Positions 9,150-17,794 of a DNA stretch of 64,000 nucleotides are shown piece after piece (the stretch's first letter is position 1; each line of letters starts with the position of its first letter). Origin of the DNA: Natrinema sp. HArc-T2 (GTDB lineage: Archaea > Halobacteriota > Halobacteria > Halobacteriales > Natrialbaceae); NCBI RefSeq assembly GCF_041821085.1, contig NZ_JBGUAZ010000002.1, positions 1 through 64,000 on the forward strand, in the 5' to 3' direction. The notes beneath the pieces are model-generated. The model did no database searches. It saw only the letters and a program-made list of their open reading frames with translations, and had not been told where the DNA came from. The translations under genes were made by a program, and so were the position numbers.

Positions 9150-10066
9150 TGGTAGACACTGAGACGTTCGTTCCGGACGCAGTTGCAGAGATCGAAGACG
9201 AAATCGGCGACGCACACGCGGTCATCGCCCTCTCGGGCGGTGTCGACTCCTCGGTCGCCGCCGCGCTGGCCTACGAGTCCATCGGCGACCAGCTCACCCC
9301 GGTCTACGTCGACACCGGCCTGATGCGGAAAGGCGAGACCGAGCAGATCCGCGAGACGTTCGATTACATGGAGTCGCTGCGGATCGTCGACGCCAAAGAC
9401 CGGTTCCTCGAGGCCCTCTCGGGAGTCACCGACCCCGAAGAGAAACGCGAGATCATCGGCGAGCAGTTCATCCGCGAGTTCGAGCGTGAAGCGAAAGACG
9501 CGGACGCCGACTATCTCGTCCAGGGAACGATCTACCCTGATCGAATCGAGAGCGAGGGCGGGATCAAGTCCCACCACAACGTCGGTGGCCTCCCCGAGGT
9601 CGTCGACTTCGACGGCATCGTCGAACCCGTCCGCGACCTCTACAAAGACGAGGTCCGCGAAGTCGCCCGCCACCTCGGACTCGACGAGATCGTCGCCGAG
9701 CGGATGCCGTTCCCCGGCCCCGGCCTCGCCGTGCGCGTCATTGGCGAAGTCACCGAGGAGAAACTCGAGGTCGCGCGCCACTCGTGTCACGTCGTCGAAG
9801 AGGAACTCGAGGAATACGAGCCGTGGCAAGCGCTCGCGGCCGTCATCGGCAAGGCGACGGGTGTCAAAGGCGACAACCGCGTCCACGGCTGGGTCGTCTC
9901 CGTGCGCTCGGTCGACTCCCGCGACGGGATGACCGCCCGCGCCCAGGAGATCGACTGGGACACGCTCCAGCGGATCCAGTCCCGGATCACCGGCCAGAAC
10001 GACAACGTCGCCCGCGTCGTCTACGACGTGACCCACAAACCGCCTGCGACCATCGAGTACGAATGA
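9149..10066 (+). CDS. guaAb: GMP synthase, ATP-pyrophosphatase subunit B
   Basis: Aminates XMP to GMP; archaea use a separate glutaminase subunit, which is not in this window. The 305-aa protein carries the PP-loop [10 protein letters not shown] near residue 29, then the synthetase core and the C-terminal dimerisation domain ([22 protein letters not shown]), the standard GuaA ending. Its ATG shares a base with the pyrG stop codon, so CTP and GMP synthesis are translationally coupled here. Its stop overlaps the next start as ATGA. Confidence 0.95.
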   Translation: MVDTETFVPDAVAEIEDEIGDAHAVIALSGGVDSSVAAALAYESIGDQLTPVYVDTGLMRKGETEQIRETFDYMESLRIVDAKDRFLEALSGVTDPEEKREIIGEQFIREFEREAKDADADYLVQGTIYPDRIESEGGIKSHHNVGGLPEVVDFDGIVEPVRDLYKDEVREVARHLGLDEIVAERMPFPGPGLAVRVIGEVTEEKLEVARHSCHVVEEELEEYEPWQALAAVIGKATGVKGDNRVHGWVVSVRSVDSRDGMTARAQEIDWDTLQRIQSRITGQNDNVARVVYDVTHKPPATIEYE

Positions 10067-10389
10067 GCACGACTGCGATCGTCGCCGGCCCCGACGACGA
10101 CGAGATCGGCGCGGCACTCGAGGCCGACGGCGTCGACGTGACTCGCGTCGACGGCGTCATTACCCGCCCCCAACTCGAGGAAGCGGGCATCGTCGCGAGC
10201 GATCTGTACGTCCTGACCGATGTCGACCAGGCGACGACGATCCCCATCGTCTGCGATCTCAACGACGACCTTCGAACCGTCGTCTACGCTCGCGACACAG
10301 TTCCGGAGTTCGTCAAGGGACAGCTCGACCTCGCGATCGATCCGCAGCTGATGGACGCGAGCGTCGTCGCCGACGAACTGGTCGACTGA
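10063..10389 (+). CDS. Conserved haloarchaeal protein coupled to guaAb
   Basis: A 108-aa protein ([20 protein letters not shown]...) whose ATG overlaps the guaAb stop in ATGA at 10063-10066. The alternating pattern [36 protein letters not shown] looks like a small Rossmann-type alpha/beta domain, similar in layout to TrkA-N domains, but no nucleotide-binding motif is complete. The tight pyrG-guaAb-this order suggests a role in nucleotide metabolism or its control; this is inference. Its TGA is also the first three bases of a palindromic repeat. Confidence 0.8.
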   Translation: MSTTAIVAGPDDDEIGAALEADGVDVTRVDGVITRPQLEEAGIVASDLYVLTDVDQATTIPIVCDLNDDLRTVVYARDTVPEFVKGQLDLAIDPQLMDASVVADELVD

Positions 10390-10440
10390 GACGGCCTGCT
10401 GCACCGCCCGGCGCACCCCCAACTGCCGGGCGAACGTGTC
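10387..10440. repeat. Palindromic element family A, copy A1 (degenerate right arm)
   Basis: Begins TGAGACGGCCTGCTGCACCG, the TGA being the stop of the preceding gene. The inner hairpin GCCCGGC (406-412) pairs with GCCGGGC (425-431) of the 10,000s. The right arm is not recognisable, so the copy is decayed or partial. Confidence 0.6.
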
Positions 10441-10836
10441 GAGACACACGACGGTTGACATCATTCGCTATTTACCGCGTATGAACGTTCTCGAGAGCGA
10501 TATCGACAATATAAATCCGGTTTAAATCCGGCGGAACTCGGCGTAAGACCCGTATACCATCACCCCCGTTCAAGTGTGAGTCGCCGGTAGCCGTGTATGG
10601 AGGTCGACGGGCAGACCCCACCGATGGCACCCACCACCTGCTCCCGCGACTTCCAGCAACCCCACCACAGCACCCTTCCCCACCACTGCCAATCGATTCT
10701 TGGTGACGCGGGCCCACCCCACCGGCTCGCGTCACACCCTGCAGTTCTGTGAGTCGAACGCGAGGAGAGACGAGTCGATGCCGACATCCGTCCTGCTGAC
10801 CGACAGTGATACTGAGACGAGCGTACGAGGCGACAG
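10441..10836. other. Intergenic region with paired TATA-like boxes
   Basis: About 400 bases between the end of the guaAb unit and the end of a convergent gene. ATAAATCCGG and TTTAAATCCGG (10511-10531) form a near-palindrome and could be promoter boxes on either strand, but no gene follows. The part from 10610 to 10690 is C-rich on the plus strand. GGTGACGCG and CGCGTCACACC near 10701-10740 can pair. No convincing coding frame is seen. Confidence 0.4.
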
Positions 10837-11547
10837 TTATCGAGTGTCTTCCTCGAGTCGCCGTAGCACCGGAATCTCGTCGCGTCGGTCAGCATCGAGC
10901 AGGTCCCAGTCGAGACCAGTCGGCTGGTCGCTACCCTCGGGTCGCATCACCCGATCGGGCGTGACGATGAGATTCATCCCGACGTCGTGGGCTGCGAGCG
11001 TGACCGGTTCGTCGATCACCTGCCGCTCGTGGACCGTCGTCGCGACCGGTGTCTCCTCGCCGACCAGTCCCAGTTCCCGGAGGACGGCGTACTCGAGGTC
11101 ACTGTACCCCTCGCCCTTGCCGATACGACCGCCGTCTTCCGTGACCGCGACACTACCGGAGACGATCAGATCGACGCGATCGATCTCGTCCGGGCCGATC
11201 TGTTCGCCGTGTTCCGACGAGCCCGAGACTGTCGTCGCCGCGTCGTAGTCCTCGAGAACGTCGGGATCGAGTTTCAGGAAACACTCCTCGTCACGGAGCC
11301 GCGGCACTGCCATGTAGACCGTCTTTCCCTCGCGTAATGCGCGCCGTCGCACGGGCAACTGTGGCGCGTCGGGATTTGCCTTGATCGTCGTCGCTTCTTT
11401 CCACTCGGGTTGTTCGGCCAATTGGTCGGCGGCGTCGCTCGCGCCGGCGAAGTTCGGAATCCGGCCATGGGGCGGGAACGGAAACCGGGCGACGCCGCTG
11501 TCCTCAAGGTCGTCCCACACGCGTTCGCGAAGCGCCTGTTTTTCCAT
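10837..11547 (-). CDS. 5-formyltetrahydrofolate cyclo-ligase family protein
   Basis: A 236-aa protein of the 5-FTHF cyclo-ligase fold. The signature GKGEGYSDLEYAVL near residue 145 is the family's nucleotide-binding loop. The family makes 5,10-methenyl-THF from folinate using ATP; many archaeal members may act in folate or methanopterin-like salvage, so the exact substrate is uncertain. The N-terminal WDDLEDSGVARFPFPPHGRIPNF is typical of the haloarchaeal subgroup. A repeat end reading CTATAG lies 23-28 bases upstream and is the best TATA candidate. Confidence 0.8.
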   Translation of the reverse strand: MEKQALRERVWDDLEDSGVARFPFPPHGRIPNFAGASDAADQLAEQPEWKEATTIKANPDAPQLPVRRRALREGKTVYMAVPRLRDEECFLKLDPDVLEDYDAATTVSGSSEHGEQIGPDEIDRVDLIVSGSVAVTEDGGRIGKGEGYSDLEYAVLRELGLVGEETPVATTVHERQVIDEPVTLAAHDVGMNLIVTPDRVMRPEGSDQPTGLDWDLLDADRRDEIPVLRRLEEDTR

Positions 11548-11569
11548 GTTCTACCGTGGGGCGGCTACC

Positions 11570-11655
11570 CTATAGTGCCAACTGAAACGAGTGACACACT
11601 CCTCACACGGCCCTCGTGTGAGCAGGTATGCACCCACCATCAGTGGCTACAATAG
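11570..11655. repeat. Palindromic element family B, copy B1
   Basis: Left end CTATAGTGCCAACTG and right end CAGTGGCTACAATAG are imperfect inverted repeats; between them CTCACACG (11602-11609) pairs with CGTGTGAG (11614-11621). A second copy is at 32772-32854. The left end falls at the TATA position of the minus-strand gene starting at 11547. Confidence 0.65.
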
Positions 11656-11677
11656 TCTCTCCTGTCGTCCGCGACGG

Positions 11678-12193
11678 TCACTCCTCGTCGGAGTCTGTCC
11701 CGCTATTTGCAAGCGTTGCGAGTCGCTGTGCCTCGGGGACGATGATCGACTCGCAGGCGATCCGCACGGCCTCGCGGTCGTTGGGAAGACAGAAGATCGG
11801 GGTTCCATCAGCGATACCACTCAAGGCACGACTCGAGACGACGCCGGTCCCCAACTCGTCGTAGGAGATGGCGTGAAAGAGATCGAGAAACGCTGGGAGA
11901 TCCTTGTCTATCAGTGGGCGAACAGCCTCGAGAGTCGCATCTCGCGGTTCGACGCCCGTGCCGCCGACGGTGACGACGATATCCGCGTCGTCGCGGTCGA
12001 CGAGTCGCGACACGTTCGACTGGACGTTGTCGTAGTCTCGCTGGATCAGTTCCCGCGTCACGGTCTCGTGGCCCGCCGCCTCGAAGGCAGCCACGATCGC
12101 CTCGCCCACATCGTCCGCCTCGAGCGAGGAGTCCGAAGAGATCGTGACGACGGCTACGCCGACCACGTCGGATTCGTTCGTCGAGTCACTCAT
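11678..12193 (-). CDS. moaB: Molybdenum cofactor biosynthesis protein MoaB
   Basis: A 171-aa MogA/MoaB-like protein, which adenylylates molybdopterin before metal insertion. It has the family's DADIVVTVGGTGVEPRDATLEAV segment (key VGGTGVEPRD near residue 80), ELGTGVVSSRALSGI and the final IFCLPNDREAVR. Length is normal. No other moa/moe genes lie nearby. Confidence 0.88.
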   Translation of the reverse strand: MSDSTNESDVVGVAVVTISSDSSLEADDVGEAIVAAFEAAGHETVTRELIQRDYDNVQSNVSRLVDRDDADIVVTVGGTGVEPRDATLEAVRPLIDKDLPAFLDLFHAISYDELGTGVVSSRALSGIADGTPIFCLPNDREAVRIACESIIVPEAQRLATLANSGTDSDEE

Positions 12194-12335
12194 GGGGATG
12201 GGTTGGGACTCCGGCAGGAAAAACGGTCTCTAGTCGAGTACAGCTCTCGGACGGCGACCGGATCGATTCGACTGCGACTATCTGTTTTCGTCAATTGACG
12301 TACTCTGGTTCGACGCAATTGCCTCTTCCCCCACC

Positions 12336-12348
12336 ATTTTATATAGCC
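12336..12348 (+). promoter_or_regulatory. Promoter TATA box of quinone oxidoreductase gene
   Basis: ATTTTATATAG lies about 20-30 bases before the ATG at 12366, one of the clearest TATA boxes in the window. Confidence 0.7.
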
Positions 12349-12365
12349 TGTTCGTTGGGAGCACT

Positions 12366-13391
12366 ATGCAAGCAGTCAAGATCACGGAACACGGCGACAG
12401 AGATGTCATCGAGTACGGCGAGTATCCGGATCCCGAGATCGACCGGGACGAGGTACTGGTCGATATCAAGGCAGCCGCGCTCAACCACCTGGACATATGG
12501 ACCCGCCGCGGGATGCCGGGAATCGATCTCGAGATGCCCCACATTCCGGGCAGTGACGGGGCTGGCGTCGTCGAAGCGGTCGGCGAGGACGTCACCCGCT
12601 TCGAGGAAGGCGACCACGTGGCGGTTTCCGCCGGCGTCGGTGATCTGCGGATGGACGACCCGACGCTCGATCCGCGCTTCCACATCATCGGCGAGCACGT
12701 CACCGGCGTCCACTCCGAGTACGCCGCGGTCCCCGAGGACAACCTGATCCCCGTCCCCGAGCACGTCGACTGGGAGGTCGCTGGCTCGGCCTCGCTGGTC
12801 TTCCAGACCGCCTGGCGGATGCTCATCGAGCGTGCTGAGGTCAAAGCCGGCGAATCGGTACTCGTCCTCGGAGCCAGCGGCGGGGTCGGCCACGCCGCGC
12901 TCCAGATCGCCGACTACGCCGGTGCGGAAGTGTACGCGACCGGCAGCAGCGAGGAGAAACTCCAGTACGCCGAGGAACACGGCGCAGACCACGTCTGTAA
13001 CTACGAAGAGGAGAACTTCGCCGACTGGGTGCTCTCGGAGACCGACGGCCGCGGGGTCGACGTTGTCGTCGAACACGTCGGCGCACCTACCTGGCAGGAC
13101 TCGCTGAAGAGTCTGACCAAGGGCGGCCGACTCGTCACCTGTGGCGGGACTGGCGGCGGCAACCCCGAGACTGACATTCCGCGCATCTTCTGGAACCAAC
13201 TCGAGATCATCGGCTCGACGATGGCCACACCGGATCAGGTCGACGACGTGCTGGAACTCGTCTGGGATGGCACCTTCGAGCCGGCGATCCGCGAGGTGCT
13301 GCCGATGAGCGAGACTGCCCGCGCCCACGAGATCATCGAAAACCGGGAAGGGTTCGGGAAGGTCGTCGTCCGCCCGGACAGCGAACTGTAG
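12366..13391 (+). CDS. MDR-family NADPH:quinone oxidoreductase-like protein
   Basis: A 341-aa medium-chain dehydrogenase/reductase. The N-terminal GroES-like domain reads AALNHLDIWTRRG and PHIPGSDGAGVVEAVG, and the Rossmann domain has VLGASGGVGHAALQIA near residue 165. The positions that hold the catalytic zinc Cys and the GHE histidine in true alcohol dehydrogenases are Asn and Ser here, and the four-cysteine structural zinc site is absent, so it fits the zinc-free quinone oxidoreductase branch. Substrate is unknown. A strong TATA box supports the start. Confidence 0.82.
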   Translation: MQAVKITEHGDRDVIEYGEYPDPEIDRDEVLVDIKAAALNHLDIWTRRGMPGIDLEMPHIPGSDGAGVVEAVGEDVTRFEEGDHVAVSAGVGDLRMDDPTLDPRFHIIGEHVTGVHSEYAAVPEDNLIPVPEHVDWEVAGSASLVFQTAWRMLIERAEVKAGESVLVLGASGGVGHAALQIADYAGAEVYATGSSEEKLQYAEEHGADHVCNYEEENFADWVLSETDGRGVDVVVEHVGAPTWQDSLKSLTKGGRLVTCGGTGGGNPETDIPRIFWNQLEIIGSTMATPDQVDDVLELVWDGTFEPAIREVLPMSETARAHEIIENREGFGKVVVRPDSEL

Positions 13392-13462
13392 CCGATCACG
13401 TTCGGCCACGCCCGGGTACCGGAACCGTGAGGGCTTTCACGACGCGCTCGATACGTCAGGTC

Positions 13463-13777
13463 GTGAGCTCGAGCGACGACGGCGGCTACGTCCACGATCC
13501 AGCGGCGTTCGACGCGGACGGCAAAGAGGGGGGCGAGGAGCCAGCCAGCGGGGGCGGGAGTCTCGAGCCGACCCACCCCGATGCGGTCGACCGGGAGTTC
13601 GACTGGCGCGGTTGGCTCCTCGTCGGCGTCATCGTCTTTGCGTTCGTCATCGCGCCAGTCGCCATCTATCTGGTCCCGCCCGGTGGAGAAGGGTACCGGT
13701 TCGCGTTGCTGATTCTGCCGCTTGCACCAGCGATTCTACTCGCGATTACGGCGGTCTGGGCGACGACTCGGCCCTGA
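13463..13777 (+). CDS. Small membrane protein, conserved type
   Basis: About 104 aa if started at the GTG at 13463 (VSSSDDGGYVHDPAAFD...); the frame is open from an ATG at 13427. The N-terminal half is acidic and soluble, and two hydrophobic helices follow (about residues 48-70 and 78-100 of the longer form). The role is unknown. It follows the quinone oxidoreductase on the same strand. Its stop TGA is the edge of palindromic repeat A2. Confidence 0.65.
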   Translation: MSSSDDGGYVHDPAAFDADGKEGGEEPASGGGSLEPTHPDAVDREFDWRGWLLVGVIVFAFVIAPVAIYLVPPGGEGYRFALLILPLAPAILLAITAVWATTRP

Positions 13778-13860
13778 TACGGTCTGCTGTAACGATTTAC
13801 CGGTGCAACCGCAGTGCGGGTCGCGGTTGCACCGGAAATGACTGACAGTAGTCCGTATGA
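13775..13860. repeat. Palindromic element family A, copy A2
   Basis: The most regular copy. The inner 13-bp stem CCGGTGCAACCGC (13800-13812) pairs perfectly with GCGGTTGCACCGG (13823-13835). Outer arms TGATACGGTCTGCTGTAA and TGACTGACAGTAGTCCGTAT are imperfectly complementary. The first TGA is the stop of the preceding gene. TGAGACGG follows the right edge, like the start of another copy. Confidence 0.8.
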
Positions 13861-13927
13861 GACGGCGACAGCGGCGGCTCGCTGGCGCTGGAAGATCGAC
13901 TGGAAAAACTGACCTGTGACCGTCAGG

Positions 13928-14239
13928 TCAGGCGTTGCGAACGTCCTCGAGTCGACCGAGCACGGTCGTGGCGTTGCTGACGTCCCTCGCTGGCGTCTCC
14001 TCACGGTCGACGTACGTCGCCAGTGTCTCATAGAGCCGGTCGGTTTGCGAACGGGTGAGTCGCTCCGTGTCGCCGTCGGCTTCGATCATCTCGAGTACCT
14101 CGAGTGTCCATTCGGGCGGGGTCTCGTCGGCGTCGAGGGCTGCGTCGAGGCGGTTCGAGAGGGCGTAGTGGGTGACCCATTGCTCGGTTCTGGAGAGCGT
14201 GACTTCGTACGTCTCGGTTTCCGGTGGTGAGGAGCTCAT
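13928..14239 (-). CDS. Conserved haloarchaeal protein, helical
   Basis: A 103-aa acidic protein (MSSSPPETETYEVTLSRTEQ...) predicted to be mostly helical, with no membrane segment and no motif of known function. It resembles small haloarchaeal proteins with only a domain-of-unknown-function label. It stands alone between the A2 repeat and the NUDIX gene. Confidence 0.65.
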   Translation of the reverse strand: MSSSPPETETYEVTLSRTEQWVTHYALSNRLDAALDADETPPEWTLEVLEMIEADGDTERLTRSQTDRLYETLATYVDREETPARDVSNATTVLGRLEDVRNA

Positions 14240-14347
14240 TTCGTCACACGGACCTATTTCGTTGGTCCTCGGACAACGCTACGAACAGGAGTGTAATAAG
14301 CCTTGTTACCGCATGGCATAGTTGCGGTGTCCTCGCGGTGACACCGC

Positions 14348-14908
14348 CTACCGGATATCCCGACGCATTGCGATCTCGAACCACGGGCAGAGTCGCAGTT
14401 GTCTGTACCACTCCGGATGCGAGTGGAGTCGCTCGTAAGGAACCCACATCAGCCCGGCAACCTCTGCCTCGTCGGGGTCGAGGCTGCGATCGGTCAGTGT
14501 CAGCTGCAAGACGGCACAGACCTCGTGTTCGACGCCTTCGTTTTCGAAGTAGCGTTTGTACTCGAAGCGGTCGGTTAGGCGCAGATCATCGTACTGGTCG
14601 GGCGTGATTCCGAGTTCTTCCTCGAGTCGCTGTCGGGTCGCTTCCGTCTGGCTCTGGCCCTCGACAGGGTGGGAAGCGACGGTGCCGTCCCAGTAGGTCC
14701 CCCAGAGACGTTTCTCCGGTGCTCGCTGGGCGAGCAAGATGTTGCCCTCCCCGTCGAAGACCAGCGACGTGAACGCGCGATGGCGGATGCCATCGCCCGT
14801 ATGGGCGTCCAACCGGTTGACGAGCTCGAGTTCGGTGTCGTCAGCGTCGACGGCGATCACGTCTTGGCCGGCGTTTTCGTGGCTGAGGTCCTCCTGTGGC
14901 GTGCTCAT
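14348..14908 (-). CDS. idi: Type I isopentenyl-diphosphate isomerase-like NUDIX protein
   Basis: A 186-aa NUDIX protein of the type 1 IPP isomerase group, which interconverts IPP and DMAPP for isoprenoid lipids. It has HRAFTSLVFDGEGNILLAQR, WGTYWDGTVASHPVEGQ and RLEEELGI, and the later EHEVCAVLQL with the second conserved glutamate. In the E. coli enzyme the catalytic cysteine (Cys67) sits in SVCGHP; here the aligned residue is alanine in TVASHP, read as GCT. Either haloarchaeal members use another proton donor or the gene has another NUDIX function. Length is normal. Confidence 0.75.
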   Translation of the reverse strand: MSTPQEDLSHENAGQDVIAVDADDTELELVNRLDAHTGDGIRHRAFTSLVFDGEGNILLAQRAPEKRLWGTYWDGTVASHPVEGQSQTEATRQRLEEELGITPDQYDDLRLTDRFEYKRYFENEGVEHEVCAVLQLTLTDRSLDPDEAEVAGLMWVPYERLHSHPEWYRQLRLCPWFEIAMRRDIR

Positions 14909-15081
14909 GGCAGCATAATATCGACGACTCCTGAAACCAGTATCGGCTCATCAGGGTCGTTTCACATCGAGACGCTTCGCGTCTCGCGACTGTTCGAGGC
15001 CACACAGTCCGAGCGGCGCTTGAGGTCACATCGATCGCATGACGGTCGTGCGAGCGGGAATCCACTGCCGATCATCGCCCG

Positions 15082-16029
15082 TTAGAATATCCCACTATCC
15101 GGATCGGGTTGATAGTCCTCGCCGACGGCGATCTGGAGCGTCCGCGGGATCGTTTCGAGGCGCAGCGAGTGGGCCTCGAGCATCTCGCCGTCGAGGCTGT
15201 ACGTGATCGCATCTCGACTGCTCTCGATCACGAGCGACGGGGCGCGTCGGCGAACGACGTAGTTGCTATCGCGACCCAACAGCCGCTGGAGGGCCGCATC
15301 GCTGAGCAGGTTCATCGCCGCGGCGTCCTCGACGATCGTCACCTCGAGCAGGCCGTCCTCGACGTTGGCCTGTGCCGTTCGAGCGCCAGTGAACCGTCGA
15401 CAGTTTCCGATGAGGACGAACATGGCCCGACCGTTCCAGGCTTGTGTTCGTTTCCCGTTCGGTCCGGGAGCCGTCTCCACCCGAAGCGGAAGCGAGTCGA
15501 ACGACCCCATCGTCGCGAGCATACTTTTGACGTATGCGAGCACGCCCAGGTTCGCCTTGCTCTCTGGCTCCGTCTTGCTGCTTGCTTCGGCGGTAATGCC
15601 GCCGACACAGGAGTTGACAAAGATCTGGCCATTCGCAGTGCCGAGATCGATCCGTCGCCGTCGTCCCTCCTCGATCACCTGAAACGCGTGGTCGATCCCG
15701 TGGATTCCGATATTCGTTGCGAAGTTGTTGCCCGTTCCCGCAGGGATGATGGCGACCGTGGTCGTCTCGAGTTCGTTCGCGGCGGCGATCCCATTAACGA
15801 CTTTGTTCACCGTGCCGTCGCCGCCGCCTGCCGCGATCAGGTCGACATTGGGTGCAGCGTCGCGGGCGAGCCGTTTCGCGTCGCCGCGTTCCTCGGTTTT
15901 TCGAACGTCGAAGCCGTGTTCGGGACCCCGTTCGATCAGAGTGTCGACGTGGTCCTGACTGCCGCTGACGGGATTGAGGATGAGCACGCGGTCATCGACG
16001 CGACCGCTGGCTGTCCTCTCCGGAGACAT
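15082..16029 (-). CDS. Diacylglycerol kinase-family lipid kinase
   Basis: A 315-aa YegS/DgkB-type kinase. The N-terminal domain has VLILNPVSGSQDH, AAGGGDGTVNKVVNGI and PAGTGNNFA, the ATP-binding and catalytic loops of the family; the C-terminal beta domain ends with ITYSLDGEMLEAHSL. It probably phosphorylates a membrane lipid such as an archaeal diether glycerol. The frame is open upstream to 16125, but the ATG at 16029 (MSPERTASG) gives the normal length and avoids overlap with the divergent PHP gene at 16084. Confidence 0.85.
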   Translation of the reverse strand: MSPERTASGRVDDRVLILNPVSGSQDHVDTLIERGPEHGFDVRKTEERGDAKRLARDAAPNVDLIAAGGGDGTVNKVVNGIAAANELETTTVAIIPAGTGNNFATNIGIHGIDHAFQVIEEGRRRRIDLGTANGQIFVNSCVGGITAEASSKTEPESKANLGVLAYVKSMLATMGSFDSLPLRVETAPGPNGKRTQAWNGRAMFVLIGNCRRFTGARTAQANVEDGLLEVTIVEDAAAMNLLSDAALQRLLGRDSNYVVRRRAPSLVIESSRDAITYSLDGEMLEAHSLRLETIPRTLQIAVGEDYQPDPDSGIF

Positions 16030-16083
16030 GGAACGGAACACGCCAGCCGAGGGCAAAAGGACCTCGCCGGCGTATGCGTTCCC

Positions 16084-16791
16084 GTGTATACCGTTGATCT
16101 GCACGCACACACGCGGTTCTTTCATGGCTACCGCGAACTCGGCGATCGGTTCGATCCGTTTGGCGTCCGTTTACTCGCCGGAATGACCGGCTGGCGCGGC
16201 CTCGACGGGGTCGCGACGACGAATCACGACTACTACACACCATTTGCGCCGCCCACGTCCATCGAACTCATCCCGGGGATCGAAATCACGACCGACCGCG
16301 GTCACGTCCTCGTCGTCGGTCCCGACCCGCCCGCAGAGACGGAGCCAGGGGCGCTCTCTCCGGCGGATGCAGTCGAACTGGCACACGATCGCGACTGTGC
16401 AGCGATCGTCGCACACCCGTTTCGAAACAGTTCAGTCCGAGAACTCGAGGACATCTCCTTCGACGCGATCGAGGTCAACGGAAAACATCCCCGTTCGCGG
16501 CCACTGGTCGAACAGCTGGCAGACGATCGAAACCTGCCGCTGGTTGGCGGGAGCGACGCCCACTACCCATTCGAGGTGGGCCGGGCGTACACCGTGATCG
16601 AGGCCGATCAGCTCACGCCCGAGGCAGTCGTTGCTGCGATCCGTGACGGACGAGTCCATGCACGCGTTTGTCGGACGGGATTCGACCGGCTCCTCCGACG
16701 GGGATATCGGAAAATCCATCGCCGAAAAGAGGTGCTCGACACGCTTGAGGAGCCGACACCCGGCGTCGGGAGTCCACCGGATGAGAACTGA
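16084..16791 (+). CDS. PHP domain protein
   Basis: A 235-aa metal-dependent PHP-fold phosphoesterase-like protein. The start is taken as GTG at 16084 so the product begins (V)YTVDLHAHTRFFHG, with the first PHP motif at the very N-terminus as usual. Further metal motifs are TTNHDYYTP, IPGIEITTD, AIVAHPFRN and GGSDAHYPFEVGRAY. Related proteins include nucleases such as RNase AM. The gene is divergent from the lipid kinase with 54 bases between starts. Its TGA stop is the first bases of repeat A3. Confidence 0.82.
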   Translation: MYTVDLHAHTRFFHGYRELGDRFDPFGVRLLAGMTGWRGLDGVATTNHDYYTPFAPPTSIELIPGIEITTDRGHVLVVGPDPPAETEPGALSPADAVELAHDRDCAAIVAHPFRNSSVRELEDISFDAIEVNGKHPRSRPLVEQLADDRNLPLVGGSDAHYPFEVGRAYTVIEADQLTPEAVVAAIRDGRVHARVCRTGFDRLLRRGYRKIHRRKEVLDTLEEPTPGVGSPPDEN

Positions 16792-16864
16792 GACAGGCTG
16801 TTGTCACCGTATCCCGGCACACCCGTACCCGTTGTGCAGTGACGCCGGGGGACAGAACCGATCA
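16789..16864. repeat. Palindromic element family A, copy A3
   Basis: Starts TGAGACAGGCTGTTGTCACC, with the TGA being the PHP stop codon. CCCGGC (16813-16818) pairs with GCCGGGG near 16843, and GCACA can pair with TGTGC inside it. The right arm (GACAGAACCGATCA) is diverged. Confidence 0.6.
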
Positions 16865-16880
16865 CCAGTCGGGCCGGCGG

Positions 16881-17720
16881 CTACACCGCACGGATTCGGA
16901 TCGTGATCCCGTCCGGATCGCTGAGTTCGATTCCCTCGTCCCAGTCATCGACCGTGACAGCAGCATCTTCAAGTCGCCGCCGAACCGTCGCGAGCGTCTC
17001 GTCGTCCGAGACGACGACCTCGAACCACGCCAGTCCGCGCCCGCCTGCTGGCTGTGACCGGCCGTGCCACGTGTTCACGCCGAGATGGTGATGGTAGTCG
17101 CCGGCTGCCAGGAACAATGCCGACCGTGCCTCGGTCTGGATGGTCAGGCCCAGCGTCTCGACGTAGAACTCGCGTGCCGCCTCGAGCGATGTCGCTTCCA
17201 GATGGAGGTGTCCGACTGTCGTGTCTGGTGGTGCGTCAGCGCTGCCGTCTGACTGGGAAGCGACGTCATCGAGGTCGAGCGGGACGGTCCCAAGTTCGAT
17301 CATGCCGTCGGCTGTGCGTGGCCACTCCTCCCGTGGCCGATCCGTGTAGATTTCGACGCCATTACCCTCGGGATCGCTCAGATACAGCGCTTCGCTCACG
17401 TAGTGATCGGATGCGCCGTCGAGCTGCCAGTGCTCGCGAATCCGCTCGAGTGCAGCCCCCAACGCAGCGCGTGAGGGGACCTTGAACGCGGTGTGGAACA
17501 GTCCTACCTGCGCCCGTCCGCGAGGCGAGACGTCTTCGGCGCGGTTCAAAACGAGCAACGGTGTCTCATCGACACCGAGTGTCGCCGCCGTCGCACGTCG
17601 CGTCTGTACCGTGAGGCCGACGACGTCTCGATAGAAGTCGATCATCTCGTCGAGATCCGAAACGAGCAGTGCAGTACGACCGATGCGTGCGGTCTCTGGA
17701 ATGACCGGGGTGTCCGCCAT
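16881..17720 (-). CDS. VOC-family ring-cleavage dioxygenase / glyoxalase-like protein
   Basis: A 279-aa protein with two vicinal-oxygen-chelate modules (about residues 8-125 and 155-275), the layout of catechol-2,3-dioxygenase CatE-type proteins. Metal-ligand candidates are HTAFKVP, GNGVEIYTDRP in the first half and GHLHLEA and HHLGVNTWHG in the second. Substrate unknown. The ATG at 17720 (MADTPVIPETARIG) is preferred over the longer open frame. It lies in the same direction as the kinase gene upstream. Confidence 0.8.
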   Translation of the reverse strand: MADTPVIPETARIGRTALLVSDLDEMIDFYRDVVGLTVQTRRATAATLGVDETPLLVLNRAEDVSPRGRAQVGLFHTAFKVPSRAALGAALERIREHWQLDGASDHYVSEALYLSDPEGNGVEIYTDRPREEWPRTADGMIELGTVPLDLDDVASQSDGSADAPPDTTVGHLHLEATSLEAAREFYVETLGLTIQTEARSALFLAAGDYHHHLGVNTWHGRSQPAGGRGLAWFEVVVSDDETLATVRRRLEDAAVTVDDWDEGIELSDPDGITIRIRAV

Positions 17721-17794
17721 ACACGACGTTAGTGCGTTTGCTATGTGTGTCTTTGCGGACAGGCACTTCACTAGGTGACACCGAAGTTATCGGA

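Noticed and set aside
8882-10117. 411-codon frame on the minus strand across pyrG and guaAb
   Set aside because: It is the mirror of two well-identified genes; long antisense frames are common in GC-rich haloarchaeal DNA and the product is Val/Asp/Arg-rich without a known domain.
15109-16083. Upstream extension of the PHP frame
   Set aside because: It overlaps the lipid kinase gene entirely; the PHP domain starts at the GTG at 16084.
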